Below, piece by piece: positions 35,532 to 46,781 of a stretch of DNA of 64,000 nucleotides. Within the stretch, counting starts at the first letter, position 1; each line of letters starts with the position of its first letter. Below the pieces are notes generated by a model. It was not told the origin of the DNA. It saw only the letters and a list, made by a program, of their open reading frames with translations, and did not search any database. Made by a program: the position numbers and the translations under genes. This stretch comes from Metarhizobium sp964253915 (GTDB lineage Bacteria; Pseudomonadota; Alphaproteobacteria; Rhizobiales; Rhizobiaceae), in the NCBI RefSeq assembly GCF_964253915.1, contig NZ_CAXUSG020000002.1, forward strand, positions 310,001 to 374,000. Reading direction: 5' to 3'.

Positions 35532-37625
35532 GTGAAATCGTGATCATCGGCGAGGGCGATTTTACCCTCGGCCTTCGCCTGCCCGAACGCGGCATGCCGG
35601 AAATCCTGTCCTTCGGCGGGCCGGCCGTACCCGTCGATCCCTTATTCGACATCGAGCGCTCCAGCCGGATCAACGGCATGGATGTGGCCGTGCCTTCCGC
35701 GGTGCTGCTTCCGACCGGTGGCATGGGCTTCTTCGGCTGGCCGGCGATTGCCGGCCATCGCGCCGGCCGGGATTTCGTCGCGCAATTCGGCGGCTGGACG
35801 GTCGAGCGGAACGGCAATCGCACCGTTCTCAACGGCACAGATACCGTAGCCAAACTCGGCATCGCCATCACTCTCATCACTCATGCCTCAGGCCTGATCT
35901 CGATGGCAACCAGGCTGACCAATCGCGGCGATGCCGACTATCAGCTCGACCGCTGCATGGCCGCGACATTCCTGGCGCCGGCCGGCGATGTGCAGCTGAT
36001 GAGTTTTACCGGCATCTGGGGCCGCGAATTCCAGACGCGGCGCGAACTGCTGGGCGCCGGCATCTGGTCGCAGGAAAGCCGGCGCGGCCGGACATCGCAC
36101 GATCGTTTCCCCATGTTGTTCATCGAGAGCGAGAGCCAGGTTTTCGGCGTAACGCTCGGCTGGAGCGGCAATCACCAGATGGTCATCGACCGTACCGACG
36201 ACGGCCAGCGGCTGGTGCATCTCGGCGAGCTGTTCGAGCCGGGCGAAATCGTCCTGGCACCGGGCGAAAGCTATGAAAGCCCGGTTGCTTATGCCGGCGC
36301 CGATACGGACGATTTTCACGCTTTCGTGCGCGAGGAGCTGACGCAATGGCCGGGCGGAAAAATGAGCCCCCGGCCAGTGACGCTGAACACCTGGGAAGGC
36401 AACTACTTCAACCACCAGATGGCTTCGCTCCAGGAACAGGCAACAGCTGCGGCCGAACTCGGCATCGAGCGCTTCGTGCTCGACGATGGCTGGTTCGGCA
36501 AACGCGACAACGACACCACCAGCCTTGGCGACTGGGATATCGACGCCCGCAAATATCCGGAGGGACTGAAGCCGCTGGTCGACCATGTCACCGGTCTCGG
36601 CATGCAGTTCGGCATCTGGTTCGAGCCGGAAATGATCAATGCGGTCTCAGAGCTTTACAAGGCACATCCGGACTGGGCGCTGCAGATCGACGGTCGTCCG
36701 TTGCTCGAATCCCGAAACCAGCTGGTGCTGGACCTGACGCGGCAGGAGGTTTCCGACTACCTCTTTGCCAAGATCGACGCAGTGCTGGCCAATCACGCCG
36801 TTTCCTATGTGAAGTGGGACATGAACCGCGATCTTACCCATGCCGGCGGTCGTGACGGCAAGGCAAAATTCGCCGTGCAGACAAGAGCCGTCTATGCCCT
36901 GATGGACAGGGTGCGCGCCGCCCATCCCGATGTCGAAATCGAAAGCTGCGCTTCCGGCGGCGGCCGTATCGATTACGGCGCGCTTGCCCGCACCCAACGC
37001 GTCTGGACCTCGGATTGCACCGACGCGCTGGAGCGGCTGGAAATCCAGCGCGGCGCGTCGGTCTTCGTGCCGCCGGAAATCCTTGGGAGCCACATTTCGG
37101 CAAGCCCGAACCACCAGACCGGCCGCCGCCACACGCTGGCTTTCCGGGCGCTCGTCGCCATCGCCTACCATTTTGGCGTCGAACTCAATCCGCTGGAATT
37201 GGCGGATGGCGAGCGCGAGGAGCTCAAGGTCTACATCGAAGCCCATAAGCGGCTGCGCGACCTGCTGCATGCGCCGGGGGCGGCCTTCCGGCTGGAGCCT
37301 TTGGACGGTCGTTATGTCTGGGGTGCGGCAAGTGCCGAGAAGATCGTCGTCATCGTTGCGCAGGGACCGCAGATGGTCGGCGAACAGCCGGCACCGCTGA
37401 AACTGCCGGACAGCGTCACACACTTCGGCGGCAGATGGACGGTCGCAAACGTGCTTCCGGCCAAACCGCACTTCATCCGCATTTCCGAGGGGCAGACGAA
37501 ACTGCTGGCCGGCGAAATCGGCTTCGACCTAGCGAACGCAAGCCTCGCCGGCCTGCCGCTGCCGATGCTGAGGCCCGAAAGCGCGATGCTCCTCGAACTG
37601 CAACCTGCAAAGGGAGGCAAGACCC

Positions 37626-37633
<8 letters not shown>
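35528..37633 (+). CDS. Alpha-galactosidase, glycoside hydrolase family 36
   Basis: 701 residues from ATG 35528, overlapping the permease stop by 4 bp; an earlier open frame is read-through. The retaining nucleophile is D431 (YVKWDMNRD) and the acid/base D496 (WTSDCTDALER). FVLDDGWFGKRDNDTTSLGDW and MQFGIWFEPEMIN are also diagnostic. No signal peptide, so it acts in the cytoplasm on imported melibiose, raffinose or galactosyl-glycerol. The N-terminal beta-sandwich (about 1-290) and C-terminal domain are complete. Confidence 0.94.
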
Positions 37634-38713
<1,080 letters not shown>

Positions 38714-38714
<1 letters not shown>

Positions 38715-40660
38715 TGCTGGGCGTATGTTATTATCCGGAACACTGGGACGAGACACGCTGGGCGAACGATGCCCGGCGCATGGTCGAACTCGGCATTTCC
38801 TTCGTGCGTATCGGCGAGTTCGCCTGGTCGCGGCTTGAGCCTGCGCGTGGCGAATTCGATTTCGGCTGGCTCGACCGGGCCATGGATGTTCTGACCAATG
38901 CCGGCCTCAAGATCGTGCTTGGCACGCCGACGGCAACCCCACCGAAATGGCTGGTCGACGAGCACCCCGACATTCTCCCCTATGACGAACAGGGCAAGGT
39001 GCGCGGCTTCGGCTCGCGCCGTCATTACACCTTCTCATCGCAGACCTGGTGGAAGGAAAGCGCCCGCATCGTTGAAATCGTCGCTGAGCGCTACGGCCGG
39101 CATCCGGGCCTCGTCGGCTGGCAGACGGACAACGAATATGGCTGTCACGACACGACGCTCTCCTGGGGCGCCGAGGACCTGAAAAGTTTCAAGCGCTGGC
39201 TGCGGCTGCGCTACCAGTCGACCGACCAGCTGAACGAAGCCTGGGGCTCGGTGTTCTGGTCGATGGAACTGAAAAGTTTCGACGAGGTGGCGCTGCCGAA
39301 CCTGACGGTGACCGAACCCAATCCGGCCACCCGGCTCGATTTCTGGCGTTTCCATTCCGACCAGATTGCCGCCTACGACAAGATGCAGTGCGAGATCATC
39401 CGCAAGCATTCGCCGGAGCGCTGGATCACCCATAATTTCATGGGATTCGTCTCGGATTTCGACCACTTCAAGGTGGGCGACAATCTCGACCTGGCATCCT
39501 GGGACAGCTATCCGATCGGCTTCGTCGAAAAGTTTCCGTTTTCGGAAGAGGAGCGCAATCGCTGGGCACAGACCTCGCATCCGGATATCGCGCCCTACCA
39601 CCATGATCTTTACCGCGCCGTCGGCAAAGGGCGCTTCTGGGTGATGGAGCAGCAGCCCGGACCGGTGAACTGGGCGCCGTGGAACCCGGTGCCGAAGCCC
39701 GGCATGGTGCGGCTATGGACCTGGGAAGCGCTGGCACACGGTGCCGAGGTCGTCAGCTATTTCCGCTGGCGGCAGGCACCGTTCGCACAGGAACAGATGC
39801 ATGCCGGCCTCAACCTGCCGGGCCTCGACGAATTGTCGCCGGGCGGCATCGAAGCCGGCCGGGTGGCCGAAGAACTGAAGGCGCTCGGCCCCCTGCCCGA
39901 AACCGGCAAGGCGTCGGTGGCCCTCGTCTTCGATTACCAAAGCTACTGGACGACGATGATCCAGCCGCAGGGCAAGGATTTTCGTTACGAAGAACTGTCC
40001 TTCCGCTGGTACGAAGGCCTGCGCCGCCTCGGTCTCGATATCGATTTCGTCCGGCCCGGTGCCTCGCTGGACGGGTATGCGCTCGTCGTCGTGCCCTGCA
40101 TGACGGAAGTGGACGTTGCAACGGAAGCCGCGTTGAAACAGGCAAGAGGCCGCATTCTGATCGGTGCGCGCACCGGTTCGCGGGACCGCAATTTCGCGAT
40201 CCCGAAAAACCTGCCGCCAGGCCCGCTGGGCGACAAGACCGGCAACCGGGTGATCCAGACGGCCACCCTGCGTCCTGGATTGTCGGATGCGGTTTCCGGA
40301 GCGGTTTCCGGCGCCGGCATTCGCTGGCGCGAACATCTGGAGACATCCGCCGATGTGCTGGCCCGGTTTGCCAACGGCGACCCGGCGCTGACGGAAAAAG
40401 AGCGGACGCTCTATCTCGCCTGCTGGCCGGATGCGGCCCTGCTGGCGGATGTACTGACGCTTGCCGCCGAAAAAGCAGGTCTGCAGGTTTTCCCCGTCCC
40501 GGATTTCATCCGCATCCGCCGGCGCGGAGACCTCAGCTTTGCCTTCAACTACGGCACGGAAGATTGGGGCTTGCCCTTTGAGGCGGATATCGTTCTCGGC
40601 AAACGCATGCTTGAACCGCAAGGCGTTCTGGCATGGAAGACGGGCACCCGCCGGGCCTGA
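38714..40660 (+). CDS. Beta-galactosidase, glycoside hydrolase family 42
   Basis: 648 residues. The acid/base is E141 (TDNEYGCHD) and the nucleophile E312 (WVMEQQPGPVNW); these positions coincide with those of the Thermus A4 enzyme. The opening LGVCYYPEHWDETRWANDARRM is standard for GH42, and the trimerisation domain follows the barrel at about residues 390-590. No signal peptide. Its ATG shares one base with the preceding stop (TAATG). With GH36 in the same operon the cell can split both anomers of galactosides after import. Confidence 0.94.
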
Positions 40661-41115
40661 CGGCCTATGCGATGAAGAAGATCGGCGCCGGGTTCGGGCT
40701 ACCCCGGCCGCCTTTCCGTTATGAGTCCGAGCCGGCGCGACGTCGGGCTTTCCATGTGCCAGCTGACATAAATCGCCCGCCCCTGCAGCATTGAAATGTG
40801 TCGGTTTTTCTCCGCGTGGAGAATATCAAGGGTTGCAATACGGGAAGCAATGCCCGATCCAACGGCATCCCGTAACGGCACGTATCGCTCGCCCCCGCTC
40901 CCATCCTGACTAATAAGTCTCACTGATCATTGATGAAAATCAACGATGTCAATCCTGAAACTGACATTATTTGTAATTTCGCACATTCTAACGTTAATGC
41001 ACCATTAACGTGTGTATGTAAGTATTGGTAAATACACCGCAAGATCATGAATTGGCGAGATCCTGCGGAAGCCTTTTCAGCAGAATATGTGGGATACGTC
41101 CCCGGAAGGATCGAG
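40661..41115. promoter_or_regulatory. Chemoreceptor upstream region with two dyads
   Basis: 455 bp. The left two-thirds has only a dubious 74-codon minus-strand frame. The right part is AT-rich with TTGAT-GAAA-ATCAA (40930-40943) and the perfect 9-bp inverted repeat ACGTTAATG-CAC-CATTAACGT (40991-41011). Either could be an operator. Confidence 0.45.
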
Positions 41116-42903
41116 ATGATCGGGTTAGCAGGTAGCAAGATGAAGGCGCAGGTCGCCGCCTTGGCGACCTTGAAGGCGAATGTCATGATCGCCGACAGCA
41201 AGCTGAACATCGTTTACATGAACGACGCCGTGCGCAAGCTGCTGACGGCGGCCGAGCAGGACCTCAAGAAGGAATTGCCCCGCTTTGCGGTCGACAAGCT
41301 CATCGGCAGCAACATCGACATCTTCCACAAGCAGCCCTCCCACCAGCGCAACATGCTGGCGCGGTTGACGAAACCGCACAGCGCGACGATCCGGGTCGGC
41401 AGCCACAGTTTCGACCTGCATGTGGTGCCGATCATGGACGGCGCGAAAGTCACCGGTTTCGCGGTTGAATGGGCGGATGCGAAAGAGCGGCTTCTCAATC
41501 TCGACTACCAGAACCAGATTGCCGCCATCGGCCGGGTTCAGGCGATCATCGAATTCAAGCCGGACAGACGTGCGGTCAGCGCCAACGAGAATTTCTGCAA
41601 GGCGATGGGGTATCGACCGGAAGAATTCATCGGAAAAAACCATGACTTCTTCGTCGACCGCACCTATGCCGGCAGCCCGGACTATGCCGAGTTCTGGAAA
41701 AATCTCCTCAACGGACAGTTCCAGGTCGGCGAGTTCACCAGAATCGGTAAGAACGGCCGACAGGTGGTGCTGAACGCATCCTATAATCCGATCCTGGACG
41801 AGCACGGAAAAGTCGCCAAGATCGTGCAATTCGCGACAGACGTCACGGAGCGGGTGCATGCCGTGACCACGATCGGTTCGTCGCTCAACGACCTGGCCGA
41901 CGGCAAGCTGAACTTCCGGCTTGAAACGCCGTTTGCCAAGGATTTCGAGAGCCTGCGGCACACCTTCAACGAAGCGATACAGAAACTTGGCAATGCGCTG
42001 GGCTCTGTCGCCGAGACCACCGGCAGGATCGACAACGGAACGCGCGAGATCGCCGCCGGAGCGAACGACCTTTCGAAACGCACCGAACAGCAGGCCGCCT
42101 CCCTCGAAGAGACCGCCGCGGCTCTGGACGAGATCACCGCCAACGTCAACAATTCCACCAAGCGCACGGAAGAAGCCCGGTCGGTTGCCAGCCAGGCCAA
42201 TCATTCCGCTACACGCTCGGCAGAGGTCGTTTCGCATGCCGAGGAGGCCATGCGCAAAATCGAGGAAAGCTCGCAGCAGATCTCCAACATCATCGGCGTC
42301 ATCGACGAGATCGCCTTCCAGACCAATCTTCTGGCATTGAACGCCGGTGTCGAGGCCGCTCGTGCCGGTGAAGCCGGCAAGGGTTTTGCCGTGGTCGCAC
42401 AGGAAGTCCGCGAACTGGCGCAACGCTCTGCGCAGGCAGCAAAAGAAATCAAGGGACTGATCCAGAATTCGACCACCGAGGTCGAAAGCGGCGTGAGACT
42501 GGTTCGGGATGCCGGCGAAGCGTTGAAGACGATCGGCAAATTTATCGTCGAGATCAACACCCATATGGAAGCCATTGCCACCTCCGCCAAGGAACAGGCA
42601 ACGGGACTGGCCGAAGTGAACGTTGCCGTCAACTCCATGGACCAGACGACGCAGCAGAATGCCGCGATGGTCGAGCAATCGAATGCCGCGTCCAATGCCC
42701 TGCAAGAAGAGGCCATTCGCTTGCGCGAACTGGTGGGACAGTTCGCGCTGCTTGCCACCAGCACATCCCAGGTTGCGGCCCTCCGCCAGTCCGCCCAGGC
42801 CATGGCACGGCCATCTCGATCGGCTGCGACGCCATCCGCACCGCGCCGGGCTGCGGCAGCAGGCGGCGCGGCAGCCGCCGCCGAAAACTGGGAAGAGTTT
42901 TGA
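41116..42903 (+). CDS. Soluble methyl-accepting chemotaxis protein, PAS-PAS-HAMP-MA
   Basis: 595 residues from ATG 41116, chosen for GGAAGGATCGAG upstream; an ATG at 41047 would add 23 residues with a weak RBS. No membrane segment, so it is a cytoplasmic receptor. The first PAS (about 10-125) includes [14 protein letters not shown]; the second (about 135-245) includes [25 protein letters not shown]-like linker then leads to the signalling hairpin with tip [31 protein letters not shown] (quoted here only as a landmark near residues 400-430). The final NWEEF is a CheR/CheB-docking pentapeptide after an Ala/Pro-rich flexible tail. The ligand is unknown; the galactoside operon upstream is not obviously linked. 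Confidence 0.92.
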   Translation: MIGLAGSKMKAQVAALATLKANVMIADSKLNIVYMNDAVRKLLTAAEQDLKKELPRFAVDKLIGSNIDIFHKQPSHQRNMLARLTKPHSATIRVGSHSFDLHVVPIMDGAKVTGFAVEWADAKERLLNLDYQNQIAAIGRVQAIIEFKPDRRAVSANENFCKAMGYRPEEFIGKNHDFFVDRTYAGSPDYAEFWKNLLNGQFQVGEFTRIGKNGRQVVLNASYNPILDEHGKVAKIVQFATDVTERVHAVTTIGSSLNDLADGKLNFRLETPFAKDFESLRHTFNEAIQKLGNALGSVAETTGRIDNGTREIAAGANDLSKRTEQQAASLEETAAALDEITANVNNSTKRTEEARSVASQANHSATRSAEVVSHAEEAMRKIEESSQQISNIIGVIDEIAFQTNLLALNAGVEAARAGEAGKGFAVVAQEVRELAQRSAQAAKEIKGLIQNSTTEVESGVRLVRDAGEALKTIGKFIVEINTHMEAIATSAKEQATGLAEVNVAVNSMDQTTQQNAAMVEQSNAASNALQEEAIRLRELVGQFALLATSTSQVAALRQSAQAMARPSRSAATPSAPRRAAAAGGAAAAAENWEEF

Positions 42904-42924
42904 GCGACAGCAAGGTTCGAAACG

Positions 42925-42964
42925 ATGCCTGACGTGCCCGCCCTCTCGCGGGCACGTCAGGCAT
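42925..42964 (+). terminator. 17-bp perfect hairpin after the chemoreceptor gene
   Basis: ATGCCTGACGTGCCCGC pairs with GCGGGCACGTCAGGCAT around a 6-base loop, 21 bases after the stop. There is no U-tract. It lies between convergent genes, so it may act for both strands. Confidence 0.65.
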
Positions 42965-43058
42965 ATGGTTGATGCAAGCCGCAAAGGACGATGTCACCGG
43001 CTTGCTGCGGCTTTGACAGGCGTGGCACCGGCACGACGGTCGGCACCACGCCTTGCCG

Positions 43059-44327
43059 TCAGTTCCAGGGGTGGCGCGGCGGGTTGATGCCGTTGAGATA
43101 GAAATTCCCGACGTGGAAAAATTTCCAGCGCACCGGGTCGTGCAACGTATGTGCCCGGGCATTGCGCCAATGGCGGTCGAGATTGTGTTTTGCGAGCGTT
43201 GAGCGCGTGCCGGCCAGTTCGAACAGCTTGTTGGTGGCCAGGATGGCGATCTCGGTCGTCAGCACCTTGGCTTCGCCGGTCTTGACGGTGGCGTCGGCAA
43301 TCGTTTCTTCCGTCGCATTGTCCAGACCAACGTCGATCGCCTGCGCAGCGATGTCGAGCAGAGCCTCGGCGGCATGCAGCTTGATCTTCAGGTCACCGAT
43401 GGCGGCGATGGTGAAGGGATCTTCACCTGCCGTCTCCTTGCCGCTGTCGATCCACGGCCGGCTCTGCGACTTGATGAAAGCAATCGTATCGTCGATCGTT
43501 CCGCGGGCAATACCGGCATCGATGGCCGCCTGGATGATCTGCGAGACCGGGCCGGCAATGGTCGGCCGGTCGAAGGCGACGACCGGCAGAAGCCGGCTTT
43601 TTGGCACACGCACGTTGTCGATGCGAACCGAACCGGATGCCGTCGTGCGCTGGCCGAAGCTCGACCAGTTGTTGGTCACGGTGATGCCGGGCGCATCCCT
43701 TTCGACGAAGACGAGGTAGCCTTGTTCGTTGGCATCAACCGCGACGACGGGAATGACGTGCGACAGCAGTGCGCCGGTGGTATAAAACTTCTCGCCGGTC
43801 ACCGCCGCTTCGTCACCGTCGTAGGTGATACGGGTCTCGAAGTTGGCGACGGTCTTGCTGTTGAGTTCCGAGAAGGCGTTGCCGAAGCGCAGGCCGGAGA
43901 GAACCCAGCCGAAGAATTCCTTCTTCTGCTCTTCCGTGCCGTCGAGATCGATATGGCCGTTGATGGAGAGGTGGTTCTGGGTGATCTGGGCAATCGACGG
44001 ATCGGCGGCGGCGAGGATGGCGATCACCCGCGCCAGTGTCCTGTAGGAAACACCCGGGCCGCCATAGGCCTTGGGAACGTTGATGCCCCAGAGACCGCTC
44101 TGGGAATAGGCGTCGATCTCGGCGATCGGAAGCAGGCCTTCCCTGTCTCGAAGCGCTGCGCCCTGCGCAAAATCGGCAGCCAGTTGCTTGGCAACGGCAA
44201 TCGCCTCTTCATCGCTCTTGATGATATGTGCCGGCGTCTGCGGCCGTGGACGCGGCGGCACCGGATCGTCGGAATTGACCCGCGGATGCTGCGTGTAGTC
44301 GATAGGCTGCTTTTCGATAATCCCCAT
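43059..44327 (-). CDS. SfnB/DszC-like flavin-dependent monooxygenase (acyl-CoA dehydrogenase fold)
   Basis: 422 residues from ATG 44327 (AGGGGAG upstream). The acyl-CoA dehydrogenase-type fold is seen in the helical N-terminal domain (VPKAYGGPGVSYRTLARVI) and middle barrel (GNAFSELNSKTVANFET), but the CoA-enzyme glutamate motif is absent. The C-terminus, TLHDPVRWKFFHVGNFYLNG then INPPRHPWN, is the signature of FMNH2-dependent DszC/SfnB sulfur-acquisition oxygenases. Likely role: S- or N-oxygenation releasing sulfur from sulfones or thiophene-type compounds, needing a flavin reductase partner not seen nearby. Its neighbour is a sulfonate-type importer operon on the same strand, 275 bp upstream. 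Confidence 0.82.
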   Translation of the reverse strand: MGIIEKQPIDYTQHPRVNSDDPVPPRPRPQTPAHIIKSDEEAIAVAKQLAADFAQGAALRDREGLLPIAEIDAYSQSGLWGINVPKAYGGPGVSYRTLARVIAILAAADPSIAQITQNHLSINGHIDLDGTEEQKKEFFGWVLSGLRFGNAFSELNSKTVANFETRITYDGDEAAVTGEKFYTTGALLSHVIPVVAVDANEQGYLVFVERDAPGITVTNNWSSFGQRTTASGSVRIDNVRVPKSRLLPVVAFDRPTIAGPVSQIIQAAIDAGIARGTIDDTIAFIKSQSRPWIDSGKETAGEDPFTIAAIGDLKIKLHAAEALLDIAAQAIDVGLDNATEETIADATVKTGEAKVLTTEIAILATNKLFELAGTRSTLAKHNLDRHWRNARAHTLHDPVRWKFFHVGNFYLNGINPPRHPWN

Positions 44328-44508
44328 GGCGGGCTCCCCTGTTCGGTTCCAGGCGAGCATCGCATTTTCCTATAAAATACATAGAAATTATGTATTATAA
44401 AACTGCCACAGGGAAGAAAATCCTTCGTGGGATTGGCGCGTCACGCCAGAAGGCATGAGCTGGAGCACACCTGATGTCATGCACGTTTCAGCAGCTCCAG
44501 AATGTACT

Positions 44509-44530
44509 GGAGGTGGCAAACGCCACCTCC
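44509..44530 (-). terminator. Hairpin after the 2OG-oxygenase operon
   Basis: GGAGGTGGC/GCCACCTCC with an AAAC loop, 73 bp beyond the oxygenase stop; the remaining gap to the SfnB-like start shows nothing else except AT-rich promoter-like sequence at 44367-44402. Confidence 0.6.
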
Positions 44531-44602
44531 GTCGTCGTTCTCTGGCTTGGGTGATCGTCTCGCCGATGCATCTGCAATCTTTGCATCGAGCCGAATGCCG
44601 GC

Positions 44603-45643
44603 TCAGGCTTTTACCGGCTTTTCCAGCAGGTGGAGCAGGTCCGGGTGATGCCGTGCAGCGACATCGGGATGGGAGCGCAGGCGGCTCTTCAGATGGTTGA
44701 TACCGACCTCGCGGAAAATCGGATTGAGCGGATCGACCGTCACGCCGCGCTCCGCGCGCTTCAATTCCTCCGGCAACGAAATGACAGGGATAACCGCATC
44801 GTAACGCGCGCCGAGGAAGAAGGCGACGGAATAGCGTTCCGAGCCTGATGGCGGCGTGGTCACGGCATGCACGTCGGCGCGGACGAAACCGTTCCTTGCC
44901 AGTTCCAGCAGTTCGCCGCTGTTGATGATGAAGGTTCCCGGCACCGGCGGCGCCTCGATCCATTCGCCATCTTCGGTGCGGATGCGCAGGCCGGGCGTCG
45001 TGTCCTGCAGCAAAACCGTGACGAAACCGCCATCCTTGTGTGCGCCGACGCCCTGGTCGCTGCCGGCCGCATCGCGACCGGGATAGCGGATGATCTTCAA
45101 AAGTTGCGACGGTGACGGCTCGTAGATATCGGCAAAGGCGTTTTCCGGCTGGCCGAGCGAAAGCGCGATTGCTTTCAGAACGTCGATGCCGATGCGGGTC
45201 ACTTCTGCCTGATAGCGCAATAGCAGGGGTTTCAGCTCCGGCAAGGCTTCCGGCCACTGGTTGGCCCCGTACAGCCGGTTCCACGGCGTATCCGGCCCGG
45301 CCTCGACCGACTGTCCTTCGGTATTGATATCAAGCTGTTCGCGCCAATCCTGTTCGCCGCGGGTGCGTTCGTAACCGGCGCGATTATAGCCGCGGAAATG
45401 CGGCGACTTCACCATCTCGATCGACAGCTTGTCTGCCTCGGGAAGCGCAAAGAAACGCTTGGAGGCGGCAAGCACGTCGTCGATCAGGCTTTGCGGCACG
45501 CCGTGACCGGTCAGATAGAAGAACCCGTGATGGTGCAGGACATGCGTCAGTTCCTTGATGAATTCCGCGCGTTCGCTTGCATCACCGTAAAAACGGGAGA
45601 AATCGATGGTTGGCAATTGCGCAAGCTTCGTATGGATCGTCAT
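44603..45643 (-). CDS. Isopenicillin-N-synthase-like Fe(II)/2-oxoglutarate oxygenase
   Basis: 346 residues from ATG 45643 (GAGGAG upstream). Iron ligands H202 and D204 (GAHKDGGF) and H259 (ADVHAVTT), and the 2-oxoglutarate anchor R270-x-S272 (ERYSV), are intact. The N-terminal DIOX_N region (FYLTGHGVPQSLIDDV) matches the family. Such bacterial enzymes hydroxylate or dealkylate small molecules; TauD-type sulfonate release is chemically analogous though TauD is another subfamily. It is the last gene of the importer operon, 60 bp after the membrane-protein gene, implying that the imported compound is its substrate. Confidence 0.87.
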   Translation of the reverse strand: MTIHTKLAQLPTIDFSRFYGDASERAEFIKELTHVLHHHGFFYLTGHGVPQSLIDDVLAASKRFFALPEADKLSIEMVKSPHFRGYNRAGYERTRGEQDWREQLDINTEGQSVEAGPDTPWNRLYGANQWPEALPELKPLLLRYQAEVTRIGIDVLKAIALSLGQPENAFADIYEPSPSQLLKIIRYPGRDAAGSDQGVGAHKDGGFVTVLLQDTTPGLRIRTEDGEWIEAPPVPGTFIINSGELLELARNGFVRADVHAVTTPPSGSERYSVAFFLGARYDAVIPVISLPEELKRAERGVTVDPLNPIFREVGINHLKSRLRSHPDVAARHHPDLLHLLEKPVKA

Positions 45644-45703
45644 GGTTTGCTCCTCAAAAAAACGGGTGCCTGGCAGCATCCTCCGAGCGATTGTTGTCCG
45701 CCA

Positions 45704-46000
45704 TCAAGCCTGCGACGGCCGGGCCGAAAGCAATGCCCCTGCGACTAGAATGGTTATGGCTGCCCAAAAAGCCTCCGGCGCATACCAGCGGATGCCATAC
45801 AGATGATCGTTGCTGCAGAGCGCCTGCGCCAGCGAACACAGGTCCGTCGCGCCGGCAATGCAGGTGACCGCCTGGCCAACCGTGAGGTAATCGTTTTCGA
45901 CGACCTTGCTGAAGATCAACCACCACCAGCCGAGCGCAAGCAGCGCAAACACGCCGCCTGCAGCCGTGATGGCGAAATAGCTCGCGCGGCTGCTAGACAT
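45704..46000 (-). CDS. Small membrane protein in sulfonate-type importer operon, unknown function
   Basis: 98 residues from ATG 46000, overlapping the ATPase stop by 8 bp, which argues for genuine translation. Two membrane segments are visible: FAITAAGGVFALLALGWWWL (about 9-28) and AFWAAITILVAGALLSA (near the C-terminus). The loop between them has three cysteines (TCIAGATDLCSLAQALC), enough for a disulfide or metal site in the periplasm. I do not recognise the family. It could be an accessory subunit of the importer or a partner of the oxygenase. Confidence 0.7.
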   Translation of the reverse strand: MSSSRASYFAITAAGGVFALLALGWWWLIFSKVVENDYLTVGQAVTCIAGATDLCSLAQALCSNDHLYGIRWYAPEAFWAAITILVAGALLSARPSQA

Positions 46001-46781
46001 CGTCGGAGATCCCCAGCTTTTCCAGAAGAGAGCGGCGCAGTGCCACGAGCGTGGCATCGTCCCGCCGGCGCGGATGCGGCTGATCGACGTGGATTTCCGC
46101 AACGATGGAGGCCGGGCGATCCGACAACACGATCACCCGGTCGGCAAGCAGCAAGGCTTCCTCGACATCGTGGGTCACCAGCAGGGCAGTGAAACCGGCG
46201 TTCTTCCAGAGATCCAGCAGTTCGTTCTGCATCCTCAGCCGCGTCAGCGAGTCGAGCTTGCCGAAGGGTTCGTCGAGCAACAAAAGTTTCGGATCGTTGA
46301 CCAGCGCCCGGGCAAGTGCTGCGCGCTGCGCCATGCCGCCCGACAGTTGGTGCGGATAAAAATCGGCAAACCCTTCGAGCTTCACCAACCGCAGCACTTC
46401 GTCGATGCGATGCTCGCGCTCGCGGATCAGGCCGCGCGCCTCCAAGCCGATGGCGATGTTGCCGCGCACCGTCCGCCAGGGAAACAACGTCGCATCCTGG
46501 AAGACGAGGATGCGGTCCGGGTTCGGCGCCGTAATCGACCGGCCGTCTTCACGGACGTCACCAATGGTCGGCGTTTCCAGCCCGGCGGCAAGCCGCAGCA
46601 ACGTGGACTTGCCGCAGCCGGACGGGCCGAGCAGGGCGACGAATTCGCCCGGCGCAACGCTGAGGCTGACATTGTCGAGAACCTGAAGCTCCTTGCCATC
46701 GAGATCGTAGCGGTGGGTAACCGCTTCGACATCAAGCGCGATGCTGTTGGATGTCGTGGTTTCCGCAAGGGCAAGAGCCAT
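45993..46781 (-). CDS. Sulfonate/taurine-type ABC importer ATPase (SsuB/TauB-like)
   Basis: 262 residues from ATG 46781, sharing one base with the permease stop (TGATG). Walker A GPSGCGKST, Q-loop FQDATLFPWRTV (typical of nitrate/sulfonate/taurine ATPases), signature LSGGMAQRAALARAL, Walker B LLLLDEPFGKLDSLTR, switch VTHDVEEAL. It drives import with the adjacent permease. Confidence 0.93.
   Translation of the reverse strand: MALALAETTTSNSIALDVEAVTHRYDLDGKELQVLDNVSLSVAPGEFVALLGPSGCGKSTLLRLAAGLETPTIGDVREDGRSITAPNPDRILVFQDATLFPWRTVRGNIAIGLEARGLIREREHRIDEVLRLVKLEGFADFYPHQLSGGMAQRAALARALVNDPKLLLLDEPFGKLDSLTRLRMQNELLDLWKNAGFTALLVTHDVEEALLLADRVIVLSDRPASIVAEIHVDQPHPRRRDDATLVALRRSLLEKLGISDDV

Noticed and set aside
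40699..40923. Possible 74-residue minus-strand gene between the GH42 and chemoreceptor genes
   Set aside because: Weak start context, no recognisable motif, convergent with GH42; kept as intergenic.
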